Positions 6,689 to 15,242 of a stretch of DNA of 64,000 bases are shown piece after piece. Positions within the stretch are counted from its first letter, which is position 1. Every line of letters begins with the position of its first letter. The stretch lies in NCBI GenBank assembly GCA_937996235.1, contig CALKVK010000018.1:1-64000 (forward strand), in the 5' to 3' direction. Both the position numbers and the translations under genes were made by a program. Below the pieces are notes generated by a model. It worked only from the letters and a program-made list of their open reading frames with translations. It had not been told where the DNA came from and did no database searches. The DNA comes from an uncultured bacterium (GTDB lineage: Bacteria > Planctomycetota > JAJSAM01 > JAJVHW01).

Positions 6689-8950
6689 ATGGAACACGGC
6701 CCCGCCCACTGGATGCTCCTCTCGGTCGCGCTCGCGCTCGGCGCGGGCGTGGCGCTGCTCGCGGCGGCGCGGCGGCTGCAGATCTCGGCGATCGTGCTGC
6801 TGCTGCTCGGCGGCGTGGCGCTCGGCCCGGAGGGGCTGAACGTCGTGCGCCCGGCGGCGCTCGGGAACGCGCTCGGCGTGATCGTGTCGCTCGCGGTCGC
6901 GCTGATCCTCTTCGAAGGCGGGCTGACGCTCGACCTGAAGGGCTACCGCTCGGCGTCGGGCGTCATCCGCCGACTGCTCTCGGTCGGCGTGCTGGTGACC
7001 TGGCTCGCGACCGCGCTCGCCGTCTACCTCGTGTTCGGCGTGCTCGCGGGCCGCGACCTGACCCCCGCGTTCTGCCTGCTCTGCGGCAGTTTGGTGATCG
7101 TGACGGGGCCGACGGTCGTCGCGCCGCTGCTCAAGCGCATCCGCGTGACGCAGCGCATGCACGGCATCCTGCACTGGGAAGGCGTGCTGGTGGACCCCGT
7201 CGGCGTGTTCGTCGCGGTGCTCTGCTGGGAGTGGATCTCGATGGACAGCGGCGGCGAGGCGCTCGCGCGCTTCGCGACGCGGTTCGGCGCAGGCGGCGCG
7301 ATCGGCATCGTCGGCGGCCTCCTGCTCGCCGCGGCGCTGCGGCGGCGCATCGTGCCCGACGACATGGAGAACATCGCGGCGCTCGGCGGCGCGATGGTGA
7401 TCTTCGGCGTCGCGGAGGCGTTCGAGAGCGAGGCGGGGCTGCTCGCGGTCACCGCCGCGGGCTTCGTGGTCGGGGCGCGCGCGGGGCGCAGGCTGCAGCG
7501 CCTGCGCGAGTTCAAGGCGGAGATCACGGAGCTCATGATCGGGCTCCTGTTCGTGCTCCTCGCCGCGCGGCTCGAGTTCGCGGACTTCACGGAGTTCGGC
7601 GGCTACGGCGCGCTGCTCGTCGCGATCGTCGTGCTGGTGGTGCGGCCGCTCGCGGTGCTCGCGTCGTCGGCGGGCCAGGGCCTGTGCTGGCAGGAGAAGG
7701 CGTTCCTCTCGTGGGTCGCGCCGCGCGGGATCGTGGCGGCGTCGATGGCGTCGCTCGTCGGCCTGCGGCTCGCGCGTCACGACGACCCGGAGGGCGGCAA
7801 GCTGGTCGAGTCGTTCGTGTACTCGGTGATCGCCGCGACGGTGCTCCTGCAGGGGTTCACCGCGGGGCACGTCGCGCGTCTGCTCGGGCTGCGGCGGCCG
7901 GAGGAGCGCGGCTGGCTGATCGTCGGCGCGCACCCGTTCGCGCGGCGTGTCGCGCGCTTCGTGCGCGACCGCGGCAAGGTGCCCGTGCTGCTCGTGGACT
8001 CGAACGCGCGGCTCATCGCGATCTCGCGCGAGCGCGGCCTCCCGGCGCTCGCCGCGAACGCGCTCGACGTCGAGGAGGTCGCGGCCGACGGCGCGTTCCT
8101 CGGCGTCGGCAACGTGCTCGCGCTGACCGACAACGAGGAGCTGAACGCGCTGCTCTGCACGCGCTGGACGGAGGTCGTCGGGCGCGAGCACGTCTACCGC
8201 TGGACGTCGCGCGCGGGCATGCGGCGGCAGGGCGTCAACGCGCCGGGGCGCGTGCTGTGGCCCGACTTGCCGTCGCCGTCGGTGCTCTCGATCGAGCTCG
8301 ACCGCGGCGACTCGCGCACGTTCGCCGCGACGGACCCGCCCGAGGGCGACGGGATCGTGACGCCGCTCCTCGTCGCCGAGGAGGGACGTGTGCGCGAGGC
8401 CGACGGCGGCGCCGCGCGCGAGGGCGAGGTGGTGCTGCGCATCCGCCGCGCGGGCGACTACCTGGCGCGCCGCCTGCCGAAGGAGCTCGTCTTCCGCGTC
8501 GCGGCGACGGACCGCGCGACGCTGCTCGCAAGCCTCGTGGAGGAGGCGTGCAAGGCGTCCCCGACGCTGCCGCGCGAGGCGCTCGCGCGCGGGCTCGACG
8601 ACCGCGACATGCTGCTCGGCGGGCTCGTGGGCGGCGGCATCGCGATGACGCACGTGACGCTGCCGAACGTCGCGACGAACACGGTGGCGCTGGCGCAGCT
8701 CGCGGAGCCGCTCGACCTCGGCGCGCCCGACCACGTTCCCATCCGCCTCGTGTTCCTGATCGTGTCGCCGGCGGGCGACCCGGACGGCCACCTCGCGACG
8801 GTCGCGGAGGTGGCGCGGATCGTCGCGGCCGACTCGCTGCGCGCGCGGCTGCTCGGCGCCCGCACGCCCGAGGAGCTCGTCACGCGGCTGCGCGAGATCG
8901 ACGAGACGCCTCTCCCGGGCCGCGAGCCACGCGGCGCCGGGGGCCGTTAG
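6689..8950 (+). CDS. CPA1-type Na+/H+ antiporter with TrkA-N-like and EIIA-like domains
   Basis: Integral membrane cation/proton exchanger of 753 residues. Residues ~8-405 are a 12-13-helix antiporter core (SLAVALILFEGGLTLDLKG; VTGPTVVAPLLKRIRVT; HWEGVLVDPVGV; SWVAPRGIVAAS). Residues ~408-510 resemble a TrkA-N/RCK domain (GWLIVGAHPFARRVARF, ALTDNEELN), but its glycine loop is degenerate. Residues ~606-745 resemble a PTS EIIA type-2 domain (GGGIAMTHVTLPNV, PIRLVFLIVSPAGDPDGHLA, LLGARTPEELVTRLRE). The phospho-acceptor-type histidine is present at residue 655. The start was chosen at 6689 because the protein begins there with the first helix. The EIIA domain suggests control by PTS-type phosphorylation; this is inference. 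Confidence 0.9.
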   Translation: MEHGPAHWMLLSVALALGAGVALLAAARRLQISAIVLLLLGGVALGPEGLNVVRPAALGNALGVIVSLAVALILFEGGLTLDLKGYRSASGVIRRLLSVGVLVTWLATALAVYLVFGVLAGRDLTPAFCLLCGSLVIVTGPTVVAPLLKRIRVTQRMHGILHWEGVLVDPVGVFVAVLCWEWISMDSGGEALARFATRFGAGGAIGIVGGLLLAAALRRRIVPDDMENIAALGGAMVIFGVAEAFESEAGLLAVTAAGFVVGARAGRRLQRLREFKAEITELMIGLLFVLLAARLEFADFTEFGGYGALLVAIVVLVVRPLAVLASSAGQGLCWQEKAFLSWVAPRGIVAASMASLVGLRLARHDDPEGGKLVESFVYSVIAATVLLQGFTAGHVARLLGLRRPEERGWLIVGAHPFARRVARFVRDRGKVPVLLVDSNARLIAISRERGLPALAANALDVEEVAADGAFLGVGNVLALTDNEELNALLCTRWTEVVGREHVYRWTSRAGMRRQGVNAPGRVLWPDLPSPSVLSIELDRGDSRTFAATDPPEGDGIVTPLLVAEEGRVREADGGAAREGEVVLRIRRAGDYLARRLPKELVFRVAATDRATLLASLVEEACKASPTLPREALARGLDDRDMLLGGLVGGGIAMTHVTLPNVATNTVALAQLAEPLDLGAPDHVPIRLVFLIVSPAGDPDGHLATVAEVARIVAADSLRARLLGARTPEELVTRLREIDETPLPGREPRGAGGR

Positions 8951-8960
8951 GATCGGCAGC

Positions 8961-9809
8961 ATGTCGGGAAACAAGCTGGTGCTCTTCGGCGGCGGCGCGC
9001 TGGTCGTCGTCGGTCTCGCGCTCGGAGCGGGCTTCGTGGGGGCGACGCTCGCGCAGGCGCCCGCTGCGGCGCCGGTGGAGACGGCGTCCGCGCCGGGCGG
9101 CGACGCGACGCTGCGCGCGCGCGTCGATTCGCTCGAGCGGCGCCTCGACGCGGTCGCCGAGCGGCTGCGCGTGACCGAGGAGACGGCGAACCAGGCGCTC
9201 GACCGTTCGGCGCAGCTCGATCAGATCCGGCGCGACGTCACGGCGCTCCAGCGGCGCTTCGAGGGGCTGCCCGCGGCGCCCGCGACGGCCGCAGCCGCGG
9301 GCAGCGACGACATCGTGCTCACACGCCCGCTGAACGAGATGGACCCCGAGGAGCGGGCGGGCGTCGAGGAGGCGCTGCGCGAGCGCTTCGTCAAGAAGGC
9401 GCGCGAGCTCGAGGCGCGCCACGCCGGCCAGTTGATGGAGATGCACCTGAACAACCTGCGCGACACGTCCGAGGACGCGTCCAACGCGCGGCGGAGCCAG
9501 GTGAACGCGGAGGCGCGCCAGCTCGCGGTCGCGTACCGGCTCGACGGGACCGTCGAGGGGCGCGTGCGCGACATCCTGGCCGAGTCGCTGGACGCGTCGG
9601 TGCGCGACGTCGCGCCCTACCTGGGCGGCGGACTCGAGCGCGCGGACTACGACCAGGTGCGGCAGCGCCTCGCCGCGATCTGGGACGCGCGCGACGCGAA
9701 GATCGCCGCGCTCCTCGCCGACGACGAAGCCCGCAAGGAGTACGCGGACCGCGCGACGGACCGGCGCCGCGTGCTCGACGAGGCGCTCTCGCGGATGTCG
9801 CAGCGCTGA
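8961..9809 (+). CDS. Membrane-anchored coiled-coil protein of unknown function
   Basis: 282 residues starting ten bases after the antiporter stop, so the two are probably co-transcribed; an AGGA lies 8 bases before the ATG. A single N-terminal membrane segment (LVLFGGGALVVVGLALGAGF) is followed by a Pro/Ala linker. Heptad-rich helices come next (LRARVDSLERRLDAVAERLR; LDQIRRDVTALQRRFEGL), then an Ala-rich break. The C-terminal helical domain (residues ~115-282) is highly charged. It is predicted to hang into the periplasm. It has a loose resemblance to Spy/CpxP-like helical proteins but lacks their LTxxQ motifs. No family was recognised. Confidence 0.75.
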   Translation: MSGNKLVLFGGGALVVVGLALGAGFVGATLAQAPAAAPVETASAPGGDATLRARVDSLERRLDAVAERLRVTEETANQALDRSAQLDQIRRDVTALQRRFEGLPAAPATAAAAGSDDIVLTRPLNEMDPEERAGVEEALRERFVKKARELEARHAGQLMEMHLNNLRDTSEDASNARRSQVNAEARQLAVAYRLDGTVEGRVRDILAESLDASVRDVAPYLGGGLERADYDQVRQRLAAIWDARDAKIAALLADDEARKEYADRATDRRRVLDEALSRMSQR

Positions 9810-9850
9810 CGCTGCGGCAGCCGCTCCCGCGCGCGGCGCGCCGGCCGCGT

Positions 9851-9918
9851 GCGCTACTGCGCTACTGCGCTACTGCGCTACTGCGCTACTGCGCTACTGC
9901 GCTACTGCGCTACTGCGC
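9851..9918. repeat. Octanucleotide tandem repeat, 8.5 copies of GCGCTACT
   Basis: Eight perfect copies of GCGCTACT fill 9851-9914, and a half copy ends at 9918. The repeat lies in the convergent junction of the coiled-coil gene and the thioredoxin-like gene. Each unit contributes a TAG when read on the minus strand, and the first of these is the stop codon of the thioredoxin-like gene. Three units (24 bases) supply a TAG in every minus-strand frame, so copy-number change would not alter that protein. Confidence 0.95.
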
Positions 9919-11220
9919 GAACAGCTCCGCCGCGGCCTCGGCCAGCCCCTTGTAGGGCTCGCCGGCCCAGCGGATGACGCCGTCGGCGCCGACGAGCACG
10001 GCGTACGGACGGTTCACGGGCACGCCGAGCGCCTGCACGAGCGCGTTCTGCGTGAAGCGCCCGTCCCAGTACCAGGGCCAGTCGATGCCCTCCTCCTCGG
10101 TCCACCCGCGCACGGAGTCGAGGTTGCCGTCGAAGAGGCGGTCGGTCTTGCCCCACTCGTCCCAGTTGTGCTTCGTCGTGGCGATCTCCTCGGCGGACAT
10201 CGCCCGGTCGGTGGAGCAGCCGACGAAGCGCAGGCCGCGCTCCTTCCACTTCTCGCGGAGCGGCCGCAGCACGGTCTCGATCTCGCGCGTCGTCGAGCTG
10301 ATGCCCGAGTTGAAGAAGTGCAGCACGTACGGCTGGCCCGCGAGGTCCTTCCACGGCATCGGCTTGCCGTCCTGCGCCTGCAGCTCGGGGAGCTTCGGCA
10401 GCGGGCGGCCCGGGCGCAGCGCGGCGAAGCGCGTGACGCGCCGGACGCTCTCGCCCGACGGTCCGAAGTCGGTCTCGCCGACGTGCCACGCCTCGGCGAG
10501 GCGGGCGGCCTCGTCGGTGCCGCCCGTCGCGACGAGGCTCTCGAGCATCAGGTACGCGAGCTCTCCGGCAGGCGCCGACCGGCCGGCCTTCAGGTAGCCG
10601 GCGACGCCGCGGTCGGCGTGCGGCGCGGCGGCCGCGACCTGCGCCGGGTCGGCCTTCGCCGCGAGCAGGATCGCGCGCACGAGGGCGTGCTCGGCCTCGG
10701 GGCGCTGCGCGTCCTCGGGGTCGGCCGCGGCGAGGAAGCGCTCGAGCTCGGTGACGGCGTCGGCGAGCAGCGCGTCGCGCTCGTCCACCGTGCACACCTG
10801 GGCGCCCTGCACACGCGCGAGCCCCGCGGCGAACGCGACCCGCGGCGCGGCGGACTCGCCGGCCGCGCGCCGGTACATCTCGACGAGCTTCGGGAGCGCC
10901 GTCACGGCGCGCCGCCAGGCGTCGTCGTCGCGGGTGTAGGCGCGCCGCGCCTCGTGGTACTCCTCGCCGCGTCCGCCGAAGTCGCGCGGCAGGGGCGGGC
11001 GCGGGCGCGTCGCGACCACGAGCTCGAGCGCGTCGATCTCCTGGAGCAGGTTCGCCGGGTCGACCTGCGGGGCGGCGTCCTCGCTCGCCGCGGCGGGCGC
11101 CTTCGCCGGGCCGGGGGCGGGCTCCTCCTGCGCGGCGGCGGGCCGCGCGGCGGCCAGCCCCGAGACGAGGGCGGCGACGAGCGCGAACGCGGTGGCGGGG
11201 CGAGGGCAGGTCGGTCTCAT
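9910..11220 (-). CDS. Secreted TlpA/AhpC-like thioredoxin-fold protein without CxxC
   Basis: 436 residues; ATG at 11220 with GGAG eight bases upstream. A signal peptide (ATAFALVAALVSGLAAARPA) is followed by an Ala/Pro linker. A helical region follows (residues ~60-270). A C-terminal thioredoxin-like domain (~285-436) contains PLPKLPELQAQDGKPMPW, LAGQPYVLHFFNSG, RFVGCSTDRAMS and PYAVLVGADGVIRWAGEP. The redox site of thioredoxins and TlpA (CxxC after the FFN/FWA strand) is replaced by SGISSTT, so disulfide exchange by the usual mechanism is not expected. It may bind rather than reduce, or use another residue. The stop codon lies in the octanucleotide repeat. Confidence 0.8.
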   Translation of the reverse strand: MRPTCPRPATAFALVAALVSGLAAARPAAAQEEPAPGPAKAPAAASEDAAPQVDPANLLQEIDALELVVATRPRPPLPRDFGGRGEEYHEARRAYTRDDDAWRRAVTALPKLVEMYRRAAGESAAPRVAFAAGLARVQGAQVCTVDERDALLADAVTELERFLAAADPEDAQRPEAEHALVRAILLAAKADPAQVAAAAPHADRGVAGYLKAGRSAPAGELAYLMLESLVATGGTDEAARLAEAWHVGETDFGPSGESVRRVTRFAALRPGRPLPKLPELQAQDGKPMPWKDLAGQPYVLHFFNSGISSTTREIETVLRPLREKWKERGLRFVGCSTDRAMSAEEIATTKHNWDEWGKTDRLFDGNLDSVRGWTEEEGIDWPWYWDGRFTQNALVQALGVPVNRPYAVLVGADGVIRWAGEPYKGLAEAAAELFAQ

Positions 11221-11382
11221 CGGCGATCTCCGGAGCGACCCAGTATCCCGGTGCCCGTACGCAACCCCCGCGATCTGACGGACGGCGGCCCGCCGGCGCG
11301 AACGCGAAATCCCGCCACGCAGCCTGCCGCCCGGATGCACGGAGAGGGGTCGCGCGGCGCGGCGCTCGTGTATCCTCCCGGC

Positions 11383-11892
11383 GTGACCGGCAACCTCGAC
11401 CCGGGCGACGTCGTCGCGGCGAGCCTGCGCGCCGCACGGGAGGCCCCCGGCAAGCTGCGCGGGCTCTGCACCGGACTCGGCGAGCGCGACTGCGCGCGCA
11501 AGCCGGGCGTCGGCAAGCTGTCGCTCCTCGAGCACGTTTGGCACATGCTCGACATGGAGCGCGAGGTGTTCGGCGTCCGCATGCGGCGCGTCCTCGCCGA
11601 GGACGACCCCAACCTCGAGCCGCTCGACGTCGAGGAGCACACCGTCCGCGACGAGGAGCTCGAGGGCCACTCGCTCGGCGACGTCATCGCGCGCTGGGAG
11701 GTCGAGCGGCTCGCGAACCTGCACCTCGTCGAGGGCACGGGCCCGGAGCAGTGGCGGCGGCCGCTCCGGCACCCGCAGATCGGGCGCGCGAAGTTCGTGG
11801 ACCTCGTCAGCCGCTGGGCGCGTCACGACGCGGAGCACCTGCGGCAGATCGAGATCCTGGCGCTCAACTGCCGCGAGCGGAACCTGCCGTGA
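11383..11892 (+). CDS. DinB-like superfamily protein
   Basis: Four-helix DinB/YfiT-like fold of about 169 residues. Metal-binding residues are visible as LLEHVWHMLDMEREVF near residue 45 and RWARHDAEHLRQIEIL near the C-terminus (the HxxxHxxQ-type motif). Members are thiol-dependent transferases or unknown metalloenzymes; no substrate can be assigned. The GTG at 11383 is preferred because a TATCCT hexamer lies just upstream and the family domain begins soon after; an in-frame ATG at 11335 is the alternative. The stop overlaps the start of the lipase gene (GTGA), so the two are translationally coupled. Confidence 0.8.
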   Translation: MTGNLDPGDVVAASLRAAREAPGKLRGLCTGLGERDCARKPGVGKLSLLEHVWHMLDMEREVFGVRMRRVLAEDDPNLEPLDVEEHTVRDEELEGHSLGDVIARWEVERLANLHLVEGTGPEQWRRPLRHPQIGRAKFVDLVSRWARHDAEHLRQIEILALNCRERNLP

Positions 11893-13235
11893 CGCGCCTC
11901 CGTGGCGCGTTCGCCGCACTGGTCCTGGCGTCGGGCGTCCTCGCCGCGGCGCCCGCCCTCGCCGCGCCGGAGCTCGAGGTCGCCGAGCAGACGCTCACGC
12001 GCCTGCGGCGCCTCGACCTGACGCTCGACTGCACGCTCGACACGCCCGGCAGCGTGACCGTCGCCGGCACCGTGAACGGGCGGCCCTTCACGCGCCGCGT
12101 GCGCGTGCGGAAGGCCGGGACGCGGCGCGTGAAGGTGAAGGTGGACGCGCGGCGCGCGCACGTCCGCAAGCTCACGGAGCCGCTGCGCTTCGAGCTGACG
12201 GCGACCGCGGAGGACGCCGCCGGCGCCCGCGTAGACGTGCCCGTCACGGAGACCGCGCGGGTGCCCGTCGTGCTGCTGCCGGGGCTCGGGAACCAGCCCG
12301 ACGACGCGGGGCTCCTGGCGTTCGCGGGGGCGCTCGCGGTCGCATCCGGCGGCGAGTACGCGCTCGGCGGGCCCGACACGACGCTCGTGCGCGTCTCGTA
12401 CGACAGCCTCGGCAGTCCGCTGCAGAAGTCGGCGAAGCTGCTCGACCGCGCGGTCGCCGCGCGCCTCCGGGGCAGCGCGTTCGCGAAGGCGGACGTCGTC
12501 GGGTACTCGATGGGCGGGCTCGTGGCGCGGCGCTGGCTCGCCGACGGCGGCGCGCGGCGCGCCCGGCGCGTGCTCTTCCTCGCGACGCCGAACGAGGGCG
12601 CGCCCGTGGCGCAGATCCTCTCGATCGGGCTGCAGACCGACATCCTCGGCACGCTGCTCGACCAGCTCCCGACCGACGCGCCCGAGGTGGCGGCGCTGCT
12701 CGACGCGCTCGCGAGCGTGCCCGACACCGACGGCGCCGTGGACGTGCTGCGGAACTTCTACCCCACGTACACGTGGGCGTTCCTGACGGTGCCGGGCCTC
12801 GGCGGCAGCACGCGGATCGGGCTCACGCCGCAGCTCATCCGGCAGTTCGGGTCGCTCGTCCCGGGCCTCGCGGCCCTGCCGCTCGACTTCGACTCGCCGC
12901 TGACGGCGCTGAACGCGAAGGCGCCGCCGGACGGTCCCGAGTTCTACGCGCTCGGCTACACGGAGCTGCCGGCGGGCGGGTTCGGCGCGGGCATCGGCAC
13001 CGTGGACGAGGTGGACGTGACGCCGCTCGTGAGCGGCGGGAACGTGGACCCGGCCGCGCTCGCGACCGGCGACGGCGACGGCGTCGTCCCGTGGCGCAGC
13101 GTGCGGATGGCCGACGTGCCCGCGTGGCGCGACCGCATCACCTCGACGGACCTCGGCGCCGGCAGCCACGTGACGCTCCTGGCCGACCCGTTCGCGATCG
13201 CACGCGTGCTCGAGATCCTCGGCGCCGCCGAGTAG
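11889..13235 (+). CDS. Secreted lipase/esterase (alpha/beta hydrolase, EstA/class-2 lipase-like)
   Basis: 448 residues from a GTG overlapping the DinB-like stop. A signal peptide (AFAALVLASGVLAAAPALA) is followed by a beta-rich N-terminal domain (~25-125). The hydrolase domain opens with VPVVLLPGLGNQPDD, the oxyanion strand. The nucleophile elbow is VVGYSMGGLVARRWL, followed by the family-typical VLFLATPNEGAPVA. Likely acid and base are the Asp in ATGDGDGVVPW and the His in GAGSHVTLLADP. The order and spacing fit triacylglycerol lipases that act outside the cell. The physiological substrate is unknown. Confidence 0.85.
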   Translation: MTRLRGAFAALVLASGVLAAAPALAAPELEVAEQTLTRLRRLDLTLDCTLDTPGSVTVAGTVNGRPFTRRVRVRKAGTRRVKVKVDARRAHVRKLTEPLRFELTATAEDAAGARVDVPVTETARVPVVLLPGLGNQPDDAGLLAFAGALAVASGGEYALGGPDTTLVRVSYDSLGSPLQKSAKLLDRAVAARLRGSAFAKADVVGYSMGGLVARRWLADGGARRARRVLFLATPNEGAPVAQILSIGLQTDILGTLLDQLPTDAPEVAALLDALASVPDTDGAVDVLRNFYPTYTWAFLTVPGLGGSTRIGLTPQLIRQFGSLVPGLAALPLDFDSPLTALNAKAPPDGPEFYALGYTELPAGGFGAGIGTVDEVDVTPLVSGGNVDPAALATGDGDGVVPWRSVRMADVPAWRDRITSTDLGAGSHVTLLADPFAIARVLEILGAAE

Positions 13236-13394
13236 CGCACGGCGCACCCGGGCGCCGCGCAGGTCCGAGCCTGCAGTCACCGAAAGCGGCTGCGGTCGCC
13301 GCGTGACGCCCTCATGTCGCGCACCCGGCGCGTGACCGCGGTCACGGCTCGCGGTCCGGCCGCGGCGTAGCGTTCGTTCCGGAGGGCCACTCCG

Positions 13395-14342
13395 GTGCGA
13401 ACCTCGGCACATCTGCTCACGCTCCTCGGGATCCTGGCCGCGGCACTCGCCGGAGGCTGCGGCGGCCACGGGCACGAGGCGCCCTACCGCGGCGCGCTGG
13501 AAGTCCCCGCGGTCTTCCCGAAGTCCGCGCCGGACGACGTGCTCCCCGCGGAGCCGCCGCCGTTCCGGACGGACGCGTTCCCCTGCTCGCGCTGTCACGC
13601 CGGCGGCGAGGAGACGCCCGACACCGCCCCCGCCATGCCGCACGCGCAGCACCTGGCGAAGGGCATCGAGTGCGGCGACTGCCACGAGGACGTGACGAAC
13701 CCGGTCCTGCCGGACCCGGAGTTCTGCGCGGAGTGCCACCCGCCCGAGAAGCGCGGCGGCGAGCGCGTGCTCGCGTACTTCGCCGCGGTCACGGGCGAGG
13801 ACGGCGAGATCACGTTCCCGCACCGCTGGCAGGTGAAGGTCAAGTCGCCGGCGCACGACCGCCACGCGGCGGCGGGCGTCGAGTGCAGCGCGTGCCACGG
13901 CGAGCCGTCGAACGGCCCGTTCGCGCGGCCGCGCTCGGCGGTGCTCATGCAGCGCTGCATGACGTGCCACACCGAGCGCAACGTCAAGAACACGTGCGAG
14001 ACCTGCCACGAGGAGGGCACGCGCCCGCCGCACGAGCAGATCGTTCTCCACCACGCGGAGCAGCAGCGCGGCTGCCTCGACTGCCACGACCGCGCGAACC
14101 GCGACGTGCTGCACCTCGCGAACGGCACTCCGGTGCCCTTCACCGAGTCCTATCGACTGTGCGGCCAGTGCCACGGCCCGCGTCTGCGTGACTGGAAGCT
14201 CGGACTGCACGGCAAGCGCACGGGCTCGTGGAGCGGCGCGAAGGAGTACCTGCTCTGCGCGCACTGCCACAACCCGCACTCCCCGCGCTTCGAGCCCATG
14301 ACGCCGCTGCCGCCGCCGGTGCGGCCGGAGGAGATCCGATGA
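13395..14342 (+). CDS. Multihaem c-type cytochrome lipoprotein (nine CxxCH motifs)
   Basis: 315 residues; GTG start with GGAGGG nine bases upstream. It has a lipobox (LAGGC) after a hydrophobic leader, so it is lipid-anchored outside the cytoplasmic membrane. Nine haem-binding motifs are visible in order: CSRCH, CGDCH, CAECH, CSACH, CMTCH, CETCH, CLDCH, CGQCH, CAHCH. Paired CxxCH spacing resembles cytochrome c3/NrfB/doubled-CXXCH families. Its stop overlaps the Fe-S subunit start (ATGA) and the NrfD-like subunit follows. It probably receives or delivers electrons for a quinol-linked membrane complex, comparable to parts of Qrc, Tmc or alternative complex III. No catalytic molybdopterin subunit is adjacent. 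Confidence 0.92.
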   Translation: MRTSAHLLTLLGILAAALAGGCGGHGHEAPYRGALEVPAVFPKSAPDDVLPAEPPPFRTDAFPCSRCHAGGEETPDTAPAMPHAQHLAKGIECGDCHEDVTNPVLPDPEFCAECHPPEKRGGERVLAYFAAVTGEDGEITFPHRWQVKVKSPAHDRHAAAGVECSACHGEPSNGPFARPRSAVLMQRCMTCHTERNVKNTCETCHEEGTRPPHEQIVLHHAEQQRGCLDCHDRANRDVLHLANGTPVPFTESYRLCGQCHGPRLRDWKLGLHGKRTGSWSGAKEYLLCAHCHNPHSPRFEPMTPLPPPVRPEEIR

Positions 14343-15238
14343 GCGACGACGGAGTCACCCGCCGCGCCGTGCTCGGCGCGGCCGCGGCCGGCGCGGGCCT
14401 CGCCCTCGCGGGCTGCCGCAAGCAGCTCGTGGACGAGTTCGTGAGCACGCGGCTGGCCGAGATGGACCGTGACCAGGTGCGGCGCTTCGTCGGCGAGCTC
14501 GAGACGCGCTACCGCGAGCAGTACGGACGCGACGTGCACGTGGCGGACACGCCGGCGGAAGAGGGCGTGCTATTCGCCTACGGCCTCGACCTCGACCGCT
14601 GCAACGGCAACCGCAAGTGCGTCGAGGCGTGCGTCGAGGAGAACAACCAGTCGCGCGGGGGCACGGGCCACGGCGCGCCGATCCAGTGGATCACCGTGCT
14701 CGAGATGGACAAGGAGCGCGGCGTCGACCTCGACCACGCGAACATGTACTACGACGCGGAGCAGGTGCCGCGCGAGGGGCACTTCTACCTGCCCGTGCAG
14801 TGCCAGCACTGCGACAACCCGCCCTGCACCAAGGTCTGCCCCGTCGAGGCGACGTGGAAGGAACCCGACGGGATCGTGGTCATCGACTACGACTGGTGCA
14901 TCGGCTGCCGCTGCTGCATGTCGGCGTGCCCGTACGGCGCGCGCCACTTCAACTGGACCGAGCCGAACCTCCCGGCCGAGCAGCTCAATCCCGAGATGCA
15001 CGTGCTCGGCAACCGCCCGCGCATGCGCGGCGTCGTCGAGAAGTGCACGTTCTGCGTGCAGCGCACGCGGCGCGGGCTCTACCCCGCCTGCCACGAGGCG
15101 TGCCCCACCGGGGCGCGCGTCTTCGGGAACCTGCTGGATCCGGCGTCCGAGATCCGGCAGCTGATCGAGCGCAAGCGCGTGTTCCTGCTGAAGGCGGAAC
15201 TGAACACGCGCCCGAGCTTCTTCTACTTCTACGGGTGA
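14339..15238 (+). CDS. NrfC/DmsB-like four-cluster ferredoxin subunit, Tat-exported lipoprotein
   Basis: 299 residues. The N-terminus carries a twin-arginine motif (TRRAVLGAA) and ends in a lipobox (LALAGC), so it is predicted to be folded in the cytoplasm, exported by Tat and lipid-anchored. Four cysteine sets for [4Fe-4S] clusters are visible: CNGNRKCVEACVEEN, CQHCDNPPCTKVCP, CIGCRCCMSACPYGA and CTFCVQRTRRGLYPACHEAC. This is the DmsB/NrfC arrangement that shuttles electrons between a quinol-oxidising NrfD-type membrane protein and a partner. It overlaps the cytochrome gene by four bases and is followed after four bases by the NrfD-like gene, so the three form one operon. Confidence 0.93.
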   Translation: MSDDGVTRRAVLGAAAAGAGLALAGCRKQLVDEFVSTRLAEMDRDQVRRFVGELETRYREQYGRDVHVADTPAEEGVLFAYGLDLDRCNGNRKCVEACVEENNQSRGGTGHGAPIQWITVLEMDKERGVDLDHANMYYDAEQVPREGHFYLPVQCQHCDNPPCTKVCPVEATWKEPDGIVVIDYDWCIGCRCCMSACPYGARHFNWTEPNLPAEQLNPEMHVLGNRPRMRGVVEKCTFCVQRTRRGLYPACHEACPTGARVFGNLLDPASEIRQLIERKRVFLLKAELNTRPSFFYFYG

Positions 15239-15242
15239 GACG

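Noticed and set aside
8948..8953. TAGGAT as a promoter for the coiled-coil gene
   Set aside because: TAG is the antiporter stop codon and AGGA serves as the ribosome site; the gene is ten bases downstream in the same operon.
6422..8974. 850-codon open frame on the minus strand opposite the antiporter
   Set aside because: His/Arg/Ala/Glu-rich text without domains; a shadow caused by high GC. The plus-strand frame has helices and family motifs.
9851..9918. CRISPR array
   Set aside because: The unit is 8 bp with no spacers; it is a simple tandem repeat.
11823..14279. 818-codon minus-strand frame across the lipase and cytochrome genes
   Set aside because: It spans two clear plus-strand genes and has no recognisable domain.
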